Shown piece by piece: positions 33,679 through 42,045 of a stretch of 51,152 nt of DNA (positions are counted from its first letter, which is position 1; the number at the start of each line of letters is the position of its first letter). The notes under the pieces were generated by a model, which had not been told where the DNA came from, did not search any database, and saw nothing but the letters and a program-made list of their open reading frames with translations. The position numbers and the translations under genes were made by a program. Where the stretch lies: contig JAHEBU010000014.1 of NCBI GenBank assembly GCA_024642115.1, forward strand, positions 1 to 51,152, read 5' to 3'. The DNA is from Marivivens sp. GTDB taxonomy: Bacteria > Pseudomonadota > Alphaproteobacteria > Rhodobacterales > Rhodobacteraceae.

Positions 33679-34803
33679 TCAGACGGCCAGTCTTGGAGGG
33701 GCAGAAACCGCGTCGCCGCCGCGAGCGACTGGCGCACCTGACCACGCAGGGATGGTTTTGCCAACGTGCCCTGGCCGGGCGGATGCGGACTTTGGCGTAG
33801 GGCGGGCCGGGATGGGCAAACTCCGTCCCTCGGTGACACTGAGGACGGGCAGGGCAAAGGGGCCGTAGCCACCCGAGGGATTGGTGCGCAGCGCCGGGAA
33901 CAGCCGCAGGATCGTCGCCCGCTGGAGCGGAGGCAGATCCCGCAAAACGGTAGGTCCGGGATAGAAACTTTCGGTCGGGGCGCCTTCGGACAAAAGGATC
34001 GCGTGTTGGTCCAGCAGGATCGCGTAGTAAATCGTCTGGGACAGGCCCCGCATCAACCGGACGCCGGGCCGCGACAGAAGCGCCTTGGCCGGGGTCAGGA
34101 CCAGCGCACCGCAGCGGGTGCGCACCACGATTCGATGTTGCGGTGACACGATCAGCGGTCGGCGGGGTAGGTCGCTGTCCAGCGAACCGGGCGAAAAGAG
34201 GATGGGGCGATGGCGGTCGTCTGTGTCAGCAAACTCTGCCAGCCGACCCTGCACCCAGCGGATTGGGAGGACCGCACCGTCCGCTGTGAGCACGCCCACC
34301 CCCGGGGTCAGCGTTTCGACCGGGCGGGGGCCTGCGTCGGTTTCGATCAGCGTGCCTTTGGCGAAGCAGGGAAAGGTCGTGCGGGTATCGGCGAAATCGA
34401 GTTCCCCGTCGTTGTCGCCCAACTGGGCCGTCGCGACCTCGTCGGCGAAACTGTAGGTCGTTGTCCCGCTTTCCACCCCCGTCAGGTCGATGAACAGACC
34501 ATTGTTGCCAAAGATCAGGTGTTCATCCCCCGCCCCAAGCCCCTGTTCGATGTCGGGCTGGACGAAGGTGCCGGGCAGGATCACCGTTCCTTAGGAATCG
34601 TAGATCGTGACAATCTGGCCGTTGGTGAACTGGGTGGCGTCATTCGCCGCCTGGTCGATGCGGATGGTATAGACGTCCGTTGCAGATCCATAGGGAGACG
34701 TCCCTGACAAGGTCAGGACACGGTTAATCCCATTCCCGTTGCCAGAGAGCGACGAGAACGTCCCAAGTTGATCGCCCCGGATGGTCAGGAAAAAAGTCGC
34801 CAC
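33679..34803 (-). pseudogene. Hint-domain protein gene interrupted by an in-frame TAA
   Basis: From a GTG at 34803 one frame runs to 33679 (375 codons) with a single internal stop TAA at 34591-34593. The reading before it ends FTNGQIVTIYDS and resumes GTVILPGTFVQPDIEQGLGAGDEHLIFG, exactly as a continuous protein would. One C-to-T change (CAA to TAA) restores it as S-Q-G. The C-terminal half is a Hint (hedgehog/intein-like) domain: FPCFAKGTLIETDAGPRPVETL with nucleophile Cys at position 146, then SPQHRIVVR. Such proteins are common in Rhodobacteraceae and probably process or modify secreted proteins. It is either a recent pseudogene, a readthrough gene or a sequencing error. Coding quality stays good downstream. 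Confidence 0.8.
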
Positions 34804-34943
34804 CGGTGTCTGGTCCCATTTCAGCCTGTTCCGACCCGTTCCCGTACCAAGGCCAAAGGGAACCGGTGGGGCAGAAATCAGGTCATTTCAGGGACAGATC
34901 AGTACAAGGACCCTAACGCCGGCTTAAGCGGCGAATAGCAGGG

Positions 34944-35369
34944 TCAGCCCCGGGCCAGCGCCTCAAGCCGGGGGCGCAGGTTTTCAAGGTCATATCCCGC
35001 TTTGGCGGTGGCCGCGATGATGTCATCGGCGCTCATCGCCCCTGCCTGACCCAGCGACCAGACAATGGACGACCGGGTGCCCGAGGCGCAGTAGGCCAGC
35101 ACAGGCCCGCCCGCCGCCGCAGCCGCCGCCATCTGGTCGGCGACGTTCTGGGCGCTGAGCGTGGCGTGGGTGATCGGGATCACCGTGAACCCCAGACCGG
35201 CCGCCATCGCAGCCGCCCCGACTGCGGCTGCCTGTAGGTCAGGCGGCACCTCGGCGTCGGGCCGGTTGCACAGGATGGCGACATATCCCGCCGCCTTTAT
35301 CGCCGCCACGTCCTGGGGCGTGATCTGCGGGCTGACGGCATAGGTCGGGGTGATTGGGCGAATATCCAT
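34944..35369 (-). CDS. TIGR01244/DUF442-type phosphatase-like or sulfurtransferase protein
   Basis: 141 residues. It has the DUF442 pattern MDIRPITPTYAVSPQITPQDVAAIKAAGYVAILCNRPDAE and the active loop YCASGTRS, with C94 and R99 four residues apart. In sulfide-detoxifying organisms this domain accompanies, or is fused to, a metallo-beta-lactamase persulfide dioxygenase and may act as a sulfurtransferase. It is the last gene of the operon under BigR, 9 bp after the second YeeE-like gene. Confidence 0.88.
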   Translation of the reverse strand: MDIRPITPTYAVSPQITPQDVAAIKAAGYVAILCNRPDAEVPPDLQAAAVGAAAMAAGLGFTVIPITHATLSAQNVADQMAAAAAAGGPVLAYCASGTRSSIVWSLGQAGAMSADDIIAATAKAGYDLENLRPRLEALARG

Positions 35370-35378
35370 TCCCGATGT

Positions 35379-35810
35379 TTAGACCGCAGCCACGACGCCG
35401 TCCAGCCGGGTCCGCACGAAAGGTGCTGCCGCCATGCCGGCCGCCATTGCCGCCGCAAAGGTCAGCCCGCTGATCCCGCCGAACGACAGCGAGGCGATGG
35501 CCGGACCGGGGCATAGACCCGCCAGACCCCAGCCCATCCCGAACAGGACCGAACCGAGGATCAGCTTGCTGTCCAGCCGTTGCACGGGCTTGCCGGGGAA
35601 CTGACCTCCCAGCCCTGGATTGCGCCCTTGGGTGAACCGCCAGGCGATGGCCATTGGCAGGATTGCCCCGCCCATCACAAAGGCAAGTGTCGGGTCCCAC
35701 GCCCCAAAGATATCCAGCCAGCCCTGAACGCGGGTGGTGTCGGTCATCCCGGACAGAAGCAGGCCGGTCCCGAACAGCGAACCAGAGAGAAGAGCAAAAA
35801 GGTTGCGCAT
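35379..35810 (-). CDS. YeeE/YedE-like (DUF6691) membrane half-transporter
   Basis: 143 residues from the ATG at 35810, overlapping the upstream stop by one base. Four membrane segments; landmarks are FALLSGSLFGTGLLLSGMTD and VLFGMGWGLAGLCPGPA, where the conserved Cys sits in a G-L-C-P-G-P motif. Together with the next half it rebuilds a YeeE-type transporter, a family shown to import thiosulfate or other sulfur species. In this operon it probably moves a sulfur compound across the inner membrane. Confidence 0.88.
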   Translation of the reverse strand: MRNLFALLSGSLFGTGLLLSGMTDTTRVQGWLDIFGAWDPTLAFVMGGAILPMAIAWRFTQGRNPGLGGQFPGKPVQRLDSKLILGSVLFGMGWGLAGLCPGPAIASLSFGGISGLTFAAAMAAGMAAAPFVRTRLDGVVAAV

Positions 35811-36241
35811 CAGATCACTCCCAAAACGTGGCGGAACAGGACGACCGACAGGCCACCTGCAAGGATGTAGAAAACGGTGGCCGCAAGCCCCCGCACGCTC
35901 AGCCGCGAGATCCCGCAGACCCCATGTCCCGAGGTGCACCCGTTGGCCAGTCGCGTGCCGACGCCCACCAGCAAACCGGCCGCCGAGATCACCACGAGGT
36001 TGCTGGTCGCGTGGGTGTCATGCGCCACGAACGTCAACGCCAGCAGGGCAGGCACGACAAACAGGCCGACCAGAAAGGACGCCCGTTCCGCCCATTGCGA
36101 TCCGGCTGATCCGTCCACCAGCCCTCCGATGATACCCGATGCGCCCATGATCCTGCCGTTTACCAGCAGGTACAGCGCGCCCGCACTTCCAATGAGCCCG
36201 CCACCGGCGAGCCCCCATAGCCATTCTGTCTGCATTGTCAT
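35810..36241 (-). CDS. YeeE/YedE-like membrane half-transporter
   Basis: 143 residues with four membrane segments. It contains LLVNGRIMGASGIIGGLVDG and the signature ANGCTSGHGVCGISRLS with two cysteines that line the sulfur path in YeeE. It is paired with the following half-protein by a TGATG-style 1-bp overlap. It lies 82 bp downstream of the metallo-beta-lactamase gene in the BigR-controlled set. Confidence 0.9.
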   Translation of the reverse strand: MTMQTEWLWGLAGGGLIGSAGALYLLVNGRIMGASGIIGGLVDGSAGSQWAERASFLVGLFVVPALLALTFVAHDTHATSNLVVISAAGLLVGVGTRLANGCTSGHGVCGISRLSVRGLAATVFYILAGGLSVVLFRHVLGVI

Positions 36242-36323
36242 TTCCGTGAGTGGAGGTCAGTTTCAGCCCGGCGCACAATCGCGCCGGACAAGGAAAGCAG
36301 GGCCGAAATACGCCCGCCGTCGG

Positions 36324-37187
36324 TCAAAGAGTGTTGATCGGCACCTTGAGGTAGCTGACGCCGTTGTCCTCGGGTTCCGGCATCCGCCCCGCCCGCATGT
36401 TCACCTGCAAGGACGGCAGGATCAGCCGGGGCATCCCCAGCGACGCGTCCCGTTTTGTCCGCATGGCGACGAATTCGTCCATCGGCTTGCCCGCGCCGAC
36501 ATGCACGTTCAGCGCCTTTTGTTCGCCCACCGTGGTTTCCCAGGCGTATTCATCCCGTCCCGGCGCCTTGTAATCGTGGCCGACAAAAACCCGGGTTTCG
36601 TCCGGCAGTGAGAGTATCTTTTCGATCGAATGATACAGCGTTTCCGCCGATCCACCCGGAAAGTCGCACCGGGCCGTGCCGAAATCGGGCATGAACAGGG
36701 TGTCCCCCACAAAGGCCGCGTCGCCAATTACATAGGTGAGACAGGCCGGCGTATGGCCGGGCGTGTGCAGGACATCGCCGCGCAGCTGGCCGATGTGGAA
36801 ACTGTCGCCTTCTTTGAACAGGGCGTCGAACTGCGACCCGTCCCGCTGGAACGCGGTGCCTTCGTTGAAGATCTTGCCGAACGTGTTCTGAACTACGGTG
36901 ATCCGGTCACCGATCCCGATCTTGCCGCCCAGCTTTTCCTGAATGTAGGGAGCCGCCGACAGGTGGTCGGCATGAACGTGGGATTCGAGAATCCACTCAA
37001 GCTTGAGCCCCTCGGCCTGCACCCAGTCGATCACCGCATCTGCCGAAGCCGTATCGGTGCGACCCGAGGCCGGATCATAGTCGAGAACCGAATCGACGAT
37101 GGCACAAGCCACCCCCTGCGGATCGCGCACAACGTAGCTGATCGTGTTGGTTGCGTTGTCAAAGAACGCCTTGACGATTGGTTTCAT
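36324..37187 (-). CDS. Metallo-beta-lactamase-fold persulfide dioxygenase-like hydrolase (Blh type)
   Basis: 287 residues from the ATG at 37187 with AAGGAG upstream. Metal site H70-x-H72-x-D74-H75 (SHVHADHLS), then HTPGHTPACL, FVGDTLF and VFVGHDYK, in the spacing of the ETHE1/glyoxalase II branch. Such enzymes oxidise glutathione persulfide to sulfite. It is the first gene of the set divergent from bigR, so it should be induced by sulfide or polysulfide. No fused rhodanese or DUF442 domain is present; that activity comes from the separate gene at 34944. Confidence 0.88.
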   Translation of the reverse strand: MKPIVKAFFDNATNTISYVVRDPQGVACAIVDSVLDYDPASGRTDTASADAVIDWVQAEGLKLEWILESHVHADHLSAAPYIQEKLGGKIGIGDRITVVQNTFGKIFNEGTAFQRDGSQFDALFKEGDSFHIGQLRGDVLHTPGHTPACLTYVIGDAAFVGDTLFMPDFGTARCDFPGGSAETLYHSIEKILSLPDETRVFVGHDYKAPGRDEYAWETTVGEQKALNVHVGAGKPMDEFVAMRTKRDASLGMPRLILPSLQVNMRAGRMPEPEDNGVSYLKVPINTL

Positions 37188-37219
37188 GTCGAATCTCCTT
37201 TCCTGACGAAGATAGAGCA

Positions 37220-37235
37220 TGCTATACGTATTGCA
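37220..37235. promoter_or_regulatory. Candidate BigR operator
   Basis: TGCTATACGTATTGCA is symmetrical apart from one pair and is centred on the palindrome ATACGTAT. It lies in the 86-bp AT-rich gap between the divergent bigR and dioxygenase starts, 32 bp from the dioxygenase ATG. ArsR-type repressors bind such dyads. It does not clearly match the published ATTC-N8-GAAT style of SqrR sites. Confidence 0.5.
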
Positions 37236-37273
37236 AGATTGAAATATGTGACTTTCGAGATTAGTTAGGACAC

Positions 37274-37600
37274 ATGATGCAGGACATGACGTTTTCTCCC
37301 GAAGCGATGGACCGCGCCGCCGATCAGGCGGCCGAGGTTCTCAAGGTGCTGTCGAACCCGGCCCGCCTGCGCATCCTGTGTGCCTTGCTTCCCGGCCAGA
37401 TGTGCGTGAGCGAGATCGAAGATGCGCTGGGTGCCAGCCAGTCCTATGTGTCGGGTCAGTTGGCCCGGATGCGCTCTGAAGGTCTGGTCGAGGCGACCCG
37501 GGATGGCCGCACCATCCATTATTCGCTGGCAGATCCGCGCATCGGCCCGATTCTGGAGCGCCTGTACGAGGTTTTCTGTCCCCAACCCGGCGCCGTTTGA
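37274..37600 (+). CDS. bigR: BigR/SqrR-type ArsR-family sulfide-responsive repressor
   Basis: 108 residues. Winged helix: LSNPARLRILCALLPGQMCVSEIEDALGASQSYVSGQLARMRSEGLVEATRDGRTIHYSLAD. The two redox cysteines of BigR, YgaV and SqrR are present in the same context: C36 in LRILC and C102 in the final helix LYEVFC, which form a disulfide or polysulfide bridge and release DNA. There is an extra C44. A second ATG (37277) is better spaced from the AGGA. Divergent from the persulfide-dioxygenase operon, its likely target. Confidence 0.88.
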   Translation: MMQDMTFSPEAMDRAADQAAEVLKVLSNPARLRILCALLPGQMCVSEIEDALGASQSYVSGQLARMRSEGLVEATRDGRTIHYSLADPRIGPILERLYEVFCPQPGAV

Positions 37601-37768
37601 TTTCGATCAAGGCGCGATTCCCGCATGGTCTGACATGCTGTGACATAGTCGGCGGGGCGTAGCCGACCGATCGGCCCGAGCGCACAACCGTTAGGCGATC
37701 AGGTCGTTTCGTGCTAGGACGCATCATCGGCTTGCCACCGATCGAGACCAAACTTGGGGGAACCAGAC

Positions 37769-37981
37769 ATGCCATCAGACTTTTATGCGCGTGAATTGTC
37801 GGCCCTTCTGGCGCGACTAAGGGCCGAACCTGAAAAGGCCGCTCAACTGCAACCCCGCCTGCACGAGATCATCACGAGGATGCGGGCGGCGGGTCAGATG
37901 ATTCCGTCCGAGGCGGCCAACATTGACCGACGTTTGTGCGAGGACGCCGTCGAACGGATGTTCGACAATATGCCAGTTTAG
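37769..37981 (+). CDS. Small helical protein of unknown function
   Basis: 70 residues from the ATG at 37769 with GGGGG about 8 bases upstream. Mostly helical and charged: FYARELSALLARLRAEPEKAAQLQPRLHEIITRMRAAGQMIP ... EDAVERMFDNMPV; one Cys, no membrane segment. Codon use and the ribosome binding site support a real gene. I do not recognise it. It ends in a 4-bp overlap with the convergent acyl-CoA dehydrogenase. Confidence 0.65.
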   Translation: MPSDFYARELSALLARLRAEPEKAAQLQPRLHEIITRMRAAGQMIPSEAANIDRRLCEDAVERMFDNMPV

Positions 37982-39201
37982 TCGCCCGACTGGGTGTAGC
38001 GGGCCAGTTCGGCCCGCGCGACCTGCCGCCGATGCACCGCGTCTGGCCCATCGGCCAGCCGCAAGGTGCGCAGGTGTGTCCATTGCCGCGCCAATGGAGT
38101 GTCTTGGCTAACGCCCGCCGCGCCGAACATCTGCACCGCCATGTCAGTCACGCGCAGGGCGACGGCGGGGGCCACCACCTTGATCTGGCTGATCCAGGGG
38201 GCCGCTGCCCGTCCGTCGCCCTGATCCATCATCCACGCCGCCTTGAGACACAGCAGGCGGGCCTGTTCGATGTCCATCCGCGCCTCGGCGATCTGGTCAA
38301 AGTTCGCGCCAAGCTGGGCGAGGGGTTTGCCGAACGCCTCGCGGTCGAGGCTGCGACGGCACATCAACTCCAGCGCCTTTTCCGCCTGTCCGATGGCCCG
38401 CATGCAGTGGTGGATGCGGCCGGGACCAAGGCGTCCCTGCGCGATCTCGAACCCGCGCCCGACACCCAGTAGCAAATTTTCACTAGGGACCCGGACATTC
38501 GTGAACCGGAAATGCATATGCCCGTGCGGCGCGTCATCGTGGCCATAGACGGTCATCGGGCGCAGCTTTTCGATGCCGGGTGTGGCCGCGTCGACCACGA
38601 TCATCGAATGGCGCTGATGCTTTGGCCCGTCTTGGGCGGTGCGGACCATGACGATGTAAACGGCACAGCGCGGGTCGCCTGCGCCCGTCGCCCACCACTT
38701 TTCGCCGTTCAATATGTAAGTGTCGCCGTCGCGCACGCAGGTCATGGCGATATTGGTCGCATCGGAGGACGCCACATCAGGTTCAGTCATCAGATAGGCC
38801 GACCGGATTTTCCCTTCCATCAAAGGGGTTAGCCACCGATCTTGAAGTGCCTTGGTGCCATACCGCGCGAACACTTCCATATTGCCGGTATCGGGGGCGT
38901 TGCAGTTGAACACCTCGGCGGCCAGATGGCTTTTGCCCATCTCTTCGGCGCAAAACGCATAGTCCACGGTGCTCAGCCCCGCCCCGTCGCCAAAGGTTTT
39001 CCACAGGTTCCACAGGCCCGCCGCGCGCGCTTCGGCCTTGAGCCCGTCCAGAATCTCGGTCTGGCGCGGGGTGAACTGCCAACGGTCGCCCACATCGACC
39101 TCGGCCAGAAATTCGGCGTCCAGCGGCGCTATCCGGTCGGCGATCATGGAACGCACGGCGGCATGGATCGGGCGGGCGTGGTCAGACAGGCCTAGGTGCA
39201 T
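37978..39201 (-). CDS. Acyl-CoA dehydrogenase (ACAD10/11-like)
   Basis: 407 residues from the ATG at 39201. Acyl-CoA dehydrogenase landmarks: YAFCAEEMGKS, YLMTEPDVASSDATNIAMTCVRDGDTYILNGEKWWATGAGDPRCAVYIVM, VGRGFEIAQGRLGPGRIHHCMRAIGQAEKALELM and VQMFGAAGVSQDTPLARQW. The length and the WWATGAG variant fit the ACAD10/11 branch, which in bacteria works with an APH-type kinase on 4-hydroxyacyl-CoAs. The kinase gene is divergent, 48 bp away, which supports that reading. Confidence 0.88.
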   Translation of the reverse strand: MHLGLSDHARPIHAAVRSMIADRIAPLDAEFLAEVDVGDRWQFTPRQTEILDGLKAEARAAGLWNLWKTFGDGAGLSTVDYAFCAEEMGKSHLAAEVFNCNAPDTGNMEVFARYGTKALQDRWLTPLMEGKIRSAYLMTEPDVASSDATNIAMTCVRDGDTYILNGEKWWATGAGDPRCAVYIVMVRTAQDGPKHQRHSMIVVDAATPGIEKLRPMTVYGHDDAPHGHMHFRFTNVRVPSENLLLGVGRGFEIAQGRLGPGRIHHCMRAIGQAEKALELMCRRSLDREAFGKPLAQLGANFDQIAEARMDIEQARLLCLKAAWMMDQGDGRAAAPWISQIKVVAPAVALRVTDMAVQMFGAAGVSQDTPLARQWTHLRTLRLADGPDAVHRRQVARAELARYTQSGD

Positions 39202-39249
39202 GGGGGTCCTCCAGTTGCTGCCATCGTGCACCGGCAGGGGGCCAAGTCA

Positions 39250-40341
39250 ATGGAACCACTTGCACAATCGCAGTTGCCGCCCCCTAATGTCGCCATGAAC
39301 GAAACAATCGAAGGGCTGGGCCTGAGCCTCGATGCCTTGGGCGACTACCTGTCGGCCCATGTGGCGGGCTTTGGCGGATTGCGGACGGTGACCAAGTTCG
39401 GCACGGGCCAGTCCAACCCGACGTACCGGATCGAGGCGGCCAGCGGCCCCTATGTCCTTCGGTCCAAACCGCCGGGCACGTTGCTGCCATCGGCGCATCA
39501 GGTGGATCGGGAATACCGGGTCATGGCGGCGCTGGCGGGGTCCGGCGTGCCGGTGCCAAAAATGCTGCATCTGGCGACCGACGCTGCCTCGCCCAATGGC
39601 CGTGCGTTTTTCGTGATGGAGCATCTGGCGGGCCGAATCCTGTGGGACCCGGCCCTGCCCGAGGTGCCGCAGGCAGACCGCGCAGCGCTCTATGATGCGA
39701 TGAATGGCGCCCTCGCATCGTTGCACGCGGTCGATGTGCAGGCGGTGGGATTGGCCGATTTCGGCAAACCCGGCGGCTATTTTGCCCGCCAGACCGACCG
39801 CTGGACGGGGCAGTACCGGGCGAGCGACTCTGACCCCTTGCCCGACATGACCCGGATCATCGACTGGCTGGGCGCGACCATGCCCGCCGATGATGGGCAG
39901 GTCGCGCTGGTCCACGGCGACTGGCGGTTGGACAACATCATGTTCGCACCCCAAGGCTCTGGGATCATGGGTGTTCTGGATTGGGAACTGTCCACGTTGG
40001 GGCATCCGTTGGCTGATCTCGCCTATCAATGCATGCAGTGGCGGCTGCCCAATCAGGGCGACATGCGCGGCCTGGGCGGGATCGACCGCGCGGCGCAGGG
40101 CGTGCCGACCGAGGCCGAGTATGTGGCGGCCTACCTTTCCCGTCGCGGCCTGCCCGTCATCGACAACTGGCCCTTTTATCTGGTGTTTGCGTTTTTCCGG
40201 CTTGCGGCCATTCTGGCAGGCGTGGCGGCGCGGGCGCGGGCGGGGAACGCCTCCAACCCGGACATGGCCCGCCGCTATGGCGCGGCCGTCCCCCGGTTGG
40301 CTGCGATGGCCGTGGCTGTGATTGATGAGGAGGCCGCATGA
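39250..40341 (+). CDS. APH-type phosphotransferase family protein (acyl-CoA pathway kinase)
   Basis: 363 residues from the ATG at 39250, which has AGGGGG about 8 bases upstream; 39295 is an alternative start without such a site. Kinase-fold motifs: TKFGTGQSNPTYRI (glycine loop region), YVLRSKPPG (ATP lysine), VHGDWRLDNIMF (catalytic HGD) and GVLDWELSTLGHPLADLAY (metal Asp). This is the acyl-CoA-associated branch, not antibiotic kinases; relatives such as LvaA phosphorylate a 4-hydroxyacyl-CoA. Coupled to the next gene by ATGA overlap. Confidence 0.87.
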   Translation: MEPLAQSQLPPPNVAMNETIEGLGLSLDALGDYLSAHVAGFGGLRTVTKFGTGQSNPTYRIEAASGPYVLRSKPPGTLLPSAHQVDREYRVMAALAGSGVPVPKMLHLATDAASPNGRAFFVMEHLAGRILWDPALPEVPQADRAALYDAMNGALASLHAVDVQAVGLADFGKPGGYFARQTDRWTGQYRASDSDPLPDMTRIIDWLGATMPADDGQVALVHGDWRLDNIMFAPQGSGIMGVLDWELSTLGHPLADLAYQCMQWRLPNQGDMRGLGGIDRAAQGVPTEAEYVAAYLSRRGLPVIDNWPFYLVFAFFRLAAILAGVAARARAGNASNPDMARRYGAAVPRLAAMAVAVIDEEAA

Positions 40342-41699
40342 GCAGGCAGGTCAAGTTTCGCGTCAAGGACGGGGTGGCCATCGTCACGCTGGCCCATCCG
40401 CCGGTAAATGCGCTGGGCACCGAGATGCGGCAGGGCCTGTGGGACGTGTTCGGGCGCATCGCCACTCACGATCAGGTCCGTGCCGTCATCGTGATCGCCG
40501 AAGGCGACCTGTTTTCGGCAGGCGCCGATATCCGCGAATTCGGGGCCAAGCCCGCCCGTCCGACCCTGCGGCAGGTGTTCGACAGGATCGAGGACTGCCC
40601 GCATCCGGTCGTGGCCGGCCTGCACGGCGCGACCTTGGGCGGCGGGGCGGAACTGGCACTGGCCTGCCATTATCGCCTGGCCGCGCCGGGCAGCATGATC
40701 GGTCTGCCCGAGGTGACGTTGGGGCTGGTGCCGGGGGCGGGTGGCACGCAGCGCCTGCCTCGGCTGATCGGGGCCGAGGCGGCGCTGGCTCTGATGCTGG
40801 GCGGCCGCACGATTTCGGTGGACGAGGCGCGCAAGGCCGGTCTGATCGACGGCATCGCGGCGGGGCATTTGCCCAGCGTGGCCTTCAGCTTTGCCAGCGA
40901 ATTGGCGCAAAAGGGGGCTGGTCCTCGGCCGACCCGCGCCCGACGCGACGGGATGGTGGATGGGGCCGCGTATCTGGCCAAGGTGACCGAGCGGCGCAAG
41001 GCGCTGGCCACCTCGCGGTTCTTTGCGCCCAAGCAGGTGATCGACTGCGTCGAGGCGGCGCTTTTGCTGCCGTTCGAAGCCGGACAGGCCTTTGAAGCGG
41101 ACGCCTTTGACAGGTGCAGAACCAACCCGCAAAGCCGCGCCTTGCGGCATATGTTCGTGGCCGAGCGGCGGATCGCCGACGATCTGCTGCCCCGTGCCGA
41201 TGGTCCGCGCACGCCGACCCCCGCCGCCGAGCCGATCCTGCGGCAATTGCGCGGCGCGCTTGGTGCGGCCTCGGCCCATCTGGCCCAAGGGGGGGGGGAC
41301 CGCGACCAGATCGATTCCGCCGCCCTTGCCTTTGGTCTGGCCCATACGCCGTTCAGCGGGGGGACACCGGGGGCGACCGGGCCCGAGGTCGAGATGATCC
41401 AGCGCCGCCTGATCGCCGCCATGATGGCCGAAGGGGCGCGGATGGTGGGGACGGGGATCGTCCCCCGCGCCTCTGACATCGACGCGCTGGCGGTGCACGG
41501 GATGGGCTTTCCGCGCTGGCGGGGCGGGCCGATGAAGGCGGCGCACCTAATGGGCCTGTTGCCCCTGATGCGCGAGATGGAGGGGTGGGCGCAGGAAAGC
41601 TCGCTCTGGTCGGTGCCGCGCCTGCTGCGCGAGGCGGTCAAGTATGCCGATGGGTTCGACGCGCTGCCGCTGGTCGTCAAGGCGTCACAGACGGTCTAG
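40338..41699 (+). CDS. FadB-like enoyl-CoA hydratase lacking the NAD-binding domain
   Basis: 453 residues instead of about 700. Residues 1-180 are a crotonase domain with GDLFSAGADIREFG and HGATLGGGAELALACHYRLA and catalytic-type E in LPEVTLGLVPGAGGTQRLPRL. The C-terminal part (about 350-453) is the end of the 3-hydroxyacyl-CoA dehydrogenase domain: GTGIVPRASDIDALAVHGMGFPRWRGGPM. The Rossmann domain (GAGTMG) that should lie between is absent, replaced by a short Ala/Pro-rich link, with the frame intact. It should hydrate or isomerise but not oxidise. Cotranscribed with the APH-type kinase. Confidence 0.85.
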   Translation: MSRQVKFRVKDGVAIVTLAHPPVNALGTEMRQGLWDVFGRIATHDQVRAVIVIAEGDLFSAGADIREFGAKPARPTLRQVFDRIEDCPHPVVAGLHGATLGGGAELALACHYRLAAPGSMIGLPEVTLGLVPGAGGTQRLPRLIGAEAALALMLGGRTISVDEARKAGLIDGIAAGHLPSVAFSFASELAQKGAGPRPTRARRDGMVDGAAYLAKVTERRKALATSRFFAPKQVIDCVEAALLLPFEAGQAFEADAFDRCRTNPQSRALRHMFVAERRIADDLLPRADGPRTPTPAAEPILRQLRGALGAASAHLAQGGGDRDQIDSAALAFGLAHTPFSGGTPGATGPEVEMIQRRLIAAMMAEGARMVGTGIVPRASDIDALAVHGMGFPRWRGGPMKAAHLMGLLPLMREMEGWAQESSLWSVPRLLREAVKYADGFDALPLVVKASQTV

Positions 41700-41911
41700 C
41701 GCAGCGCGATCCCCAGGATCACCGTCATCAACCCCAGCACCGAGACGAGCAGGGCCATCATGTTGACCGGCAGGATCCGGCTCAGCCGCGCCTTGAGGCC
41801 CGCTTCGTCCAGGCCGGCCCGGCGGGCGCGGATGACGGCGTAGATGCTCCAGAAGATACCGATCAGCCCGAGCAGCGAGAGAACGGTGCCGATCCAGATC
41901 AGGTATTCCAT
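41696..41911 (-). CDS. Small two-segment membrane protein
   Basis: 71 residues from the ATG at 41911, which has GGAAGA six bases upstream; an ATG four codons earlier lacks one. Two membrane segments (about 3-23 and 46-68) flank a basic loop RARRAGLDEAGLKARLSRIL. Conserved-looking but not recognised. Convergent with the FadB-like gene, with stops overlapping by 4 bp. Confidence 0.7.
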   Translation of the reverse strand: MEYLIWIGTVLSLLGLIGIFWSIYAVIRARRAGLDEAGLKARLSRILPVNMMALLVSVLGLMTVILGIALR

Positions 41912-42045
41912 GACATCTTCCATGAGTAGGTGGGGGCTGGCCGCCCCCTAGCCGTTGAGGGGCCGTAATGCAAGCTCTGACCCTTGCGGCACACCGGTGC
42001 TTTGGCTAGGGAGGGGGTCTGATCCGCAGCCCGAGGAGCGACGAT

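Noticed and set aside
33366-33872. Overlapping frames of about 166 codons on both strands
   Set aside because: Both are Pro/Ser/Arg/Gly-rich without ribosome binding sites or recognisable segments, and they run into the 3' end of the Hint gene.
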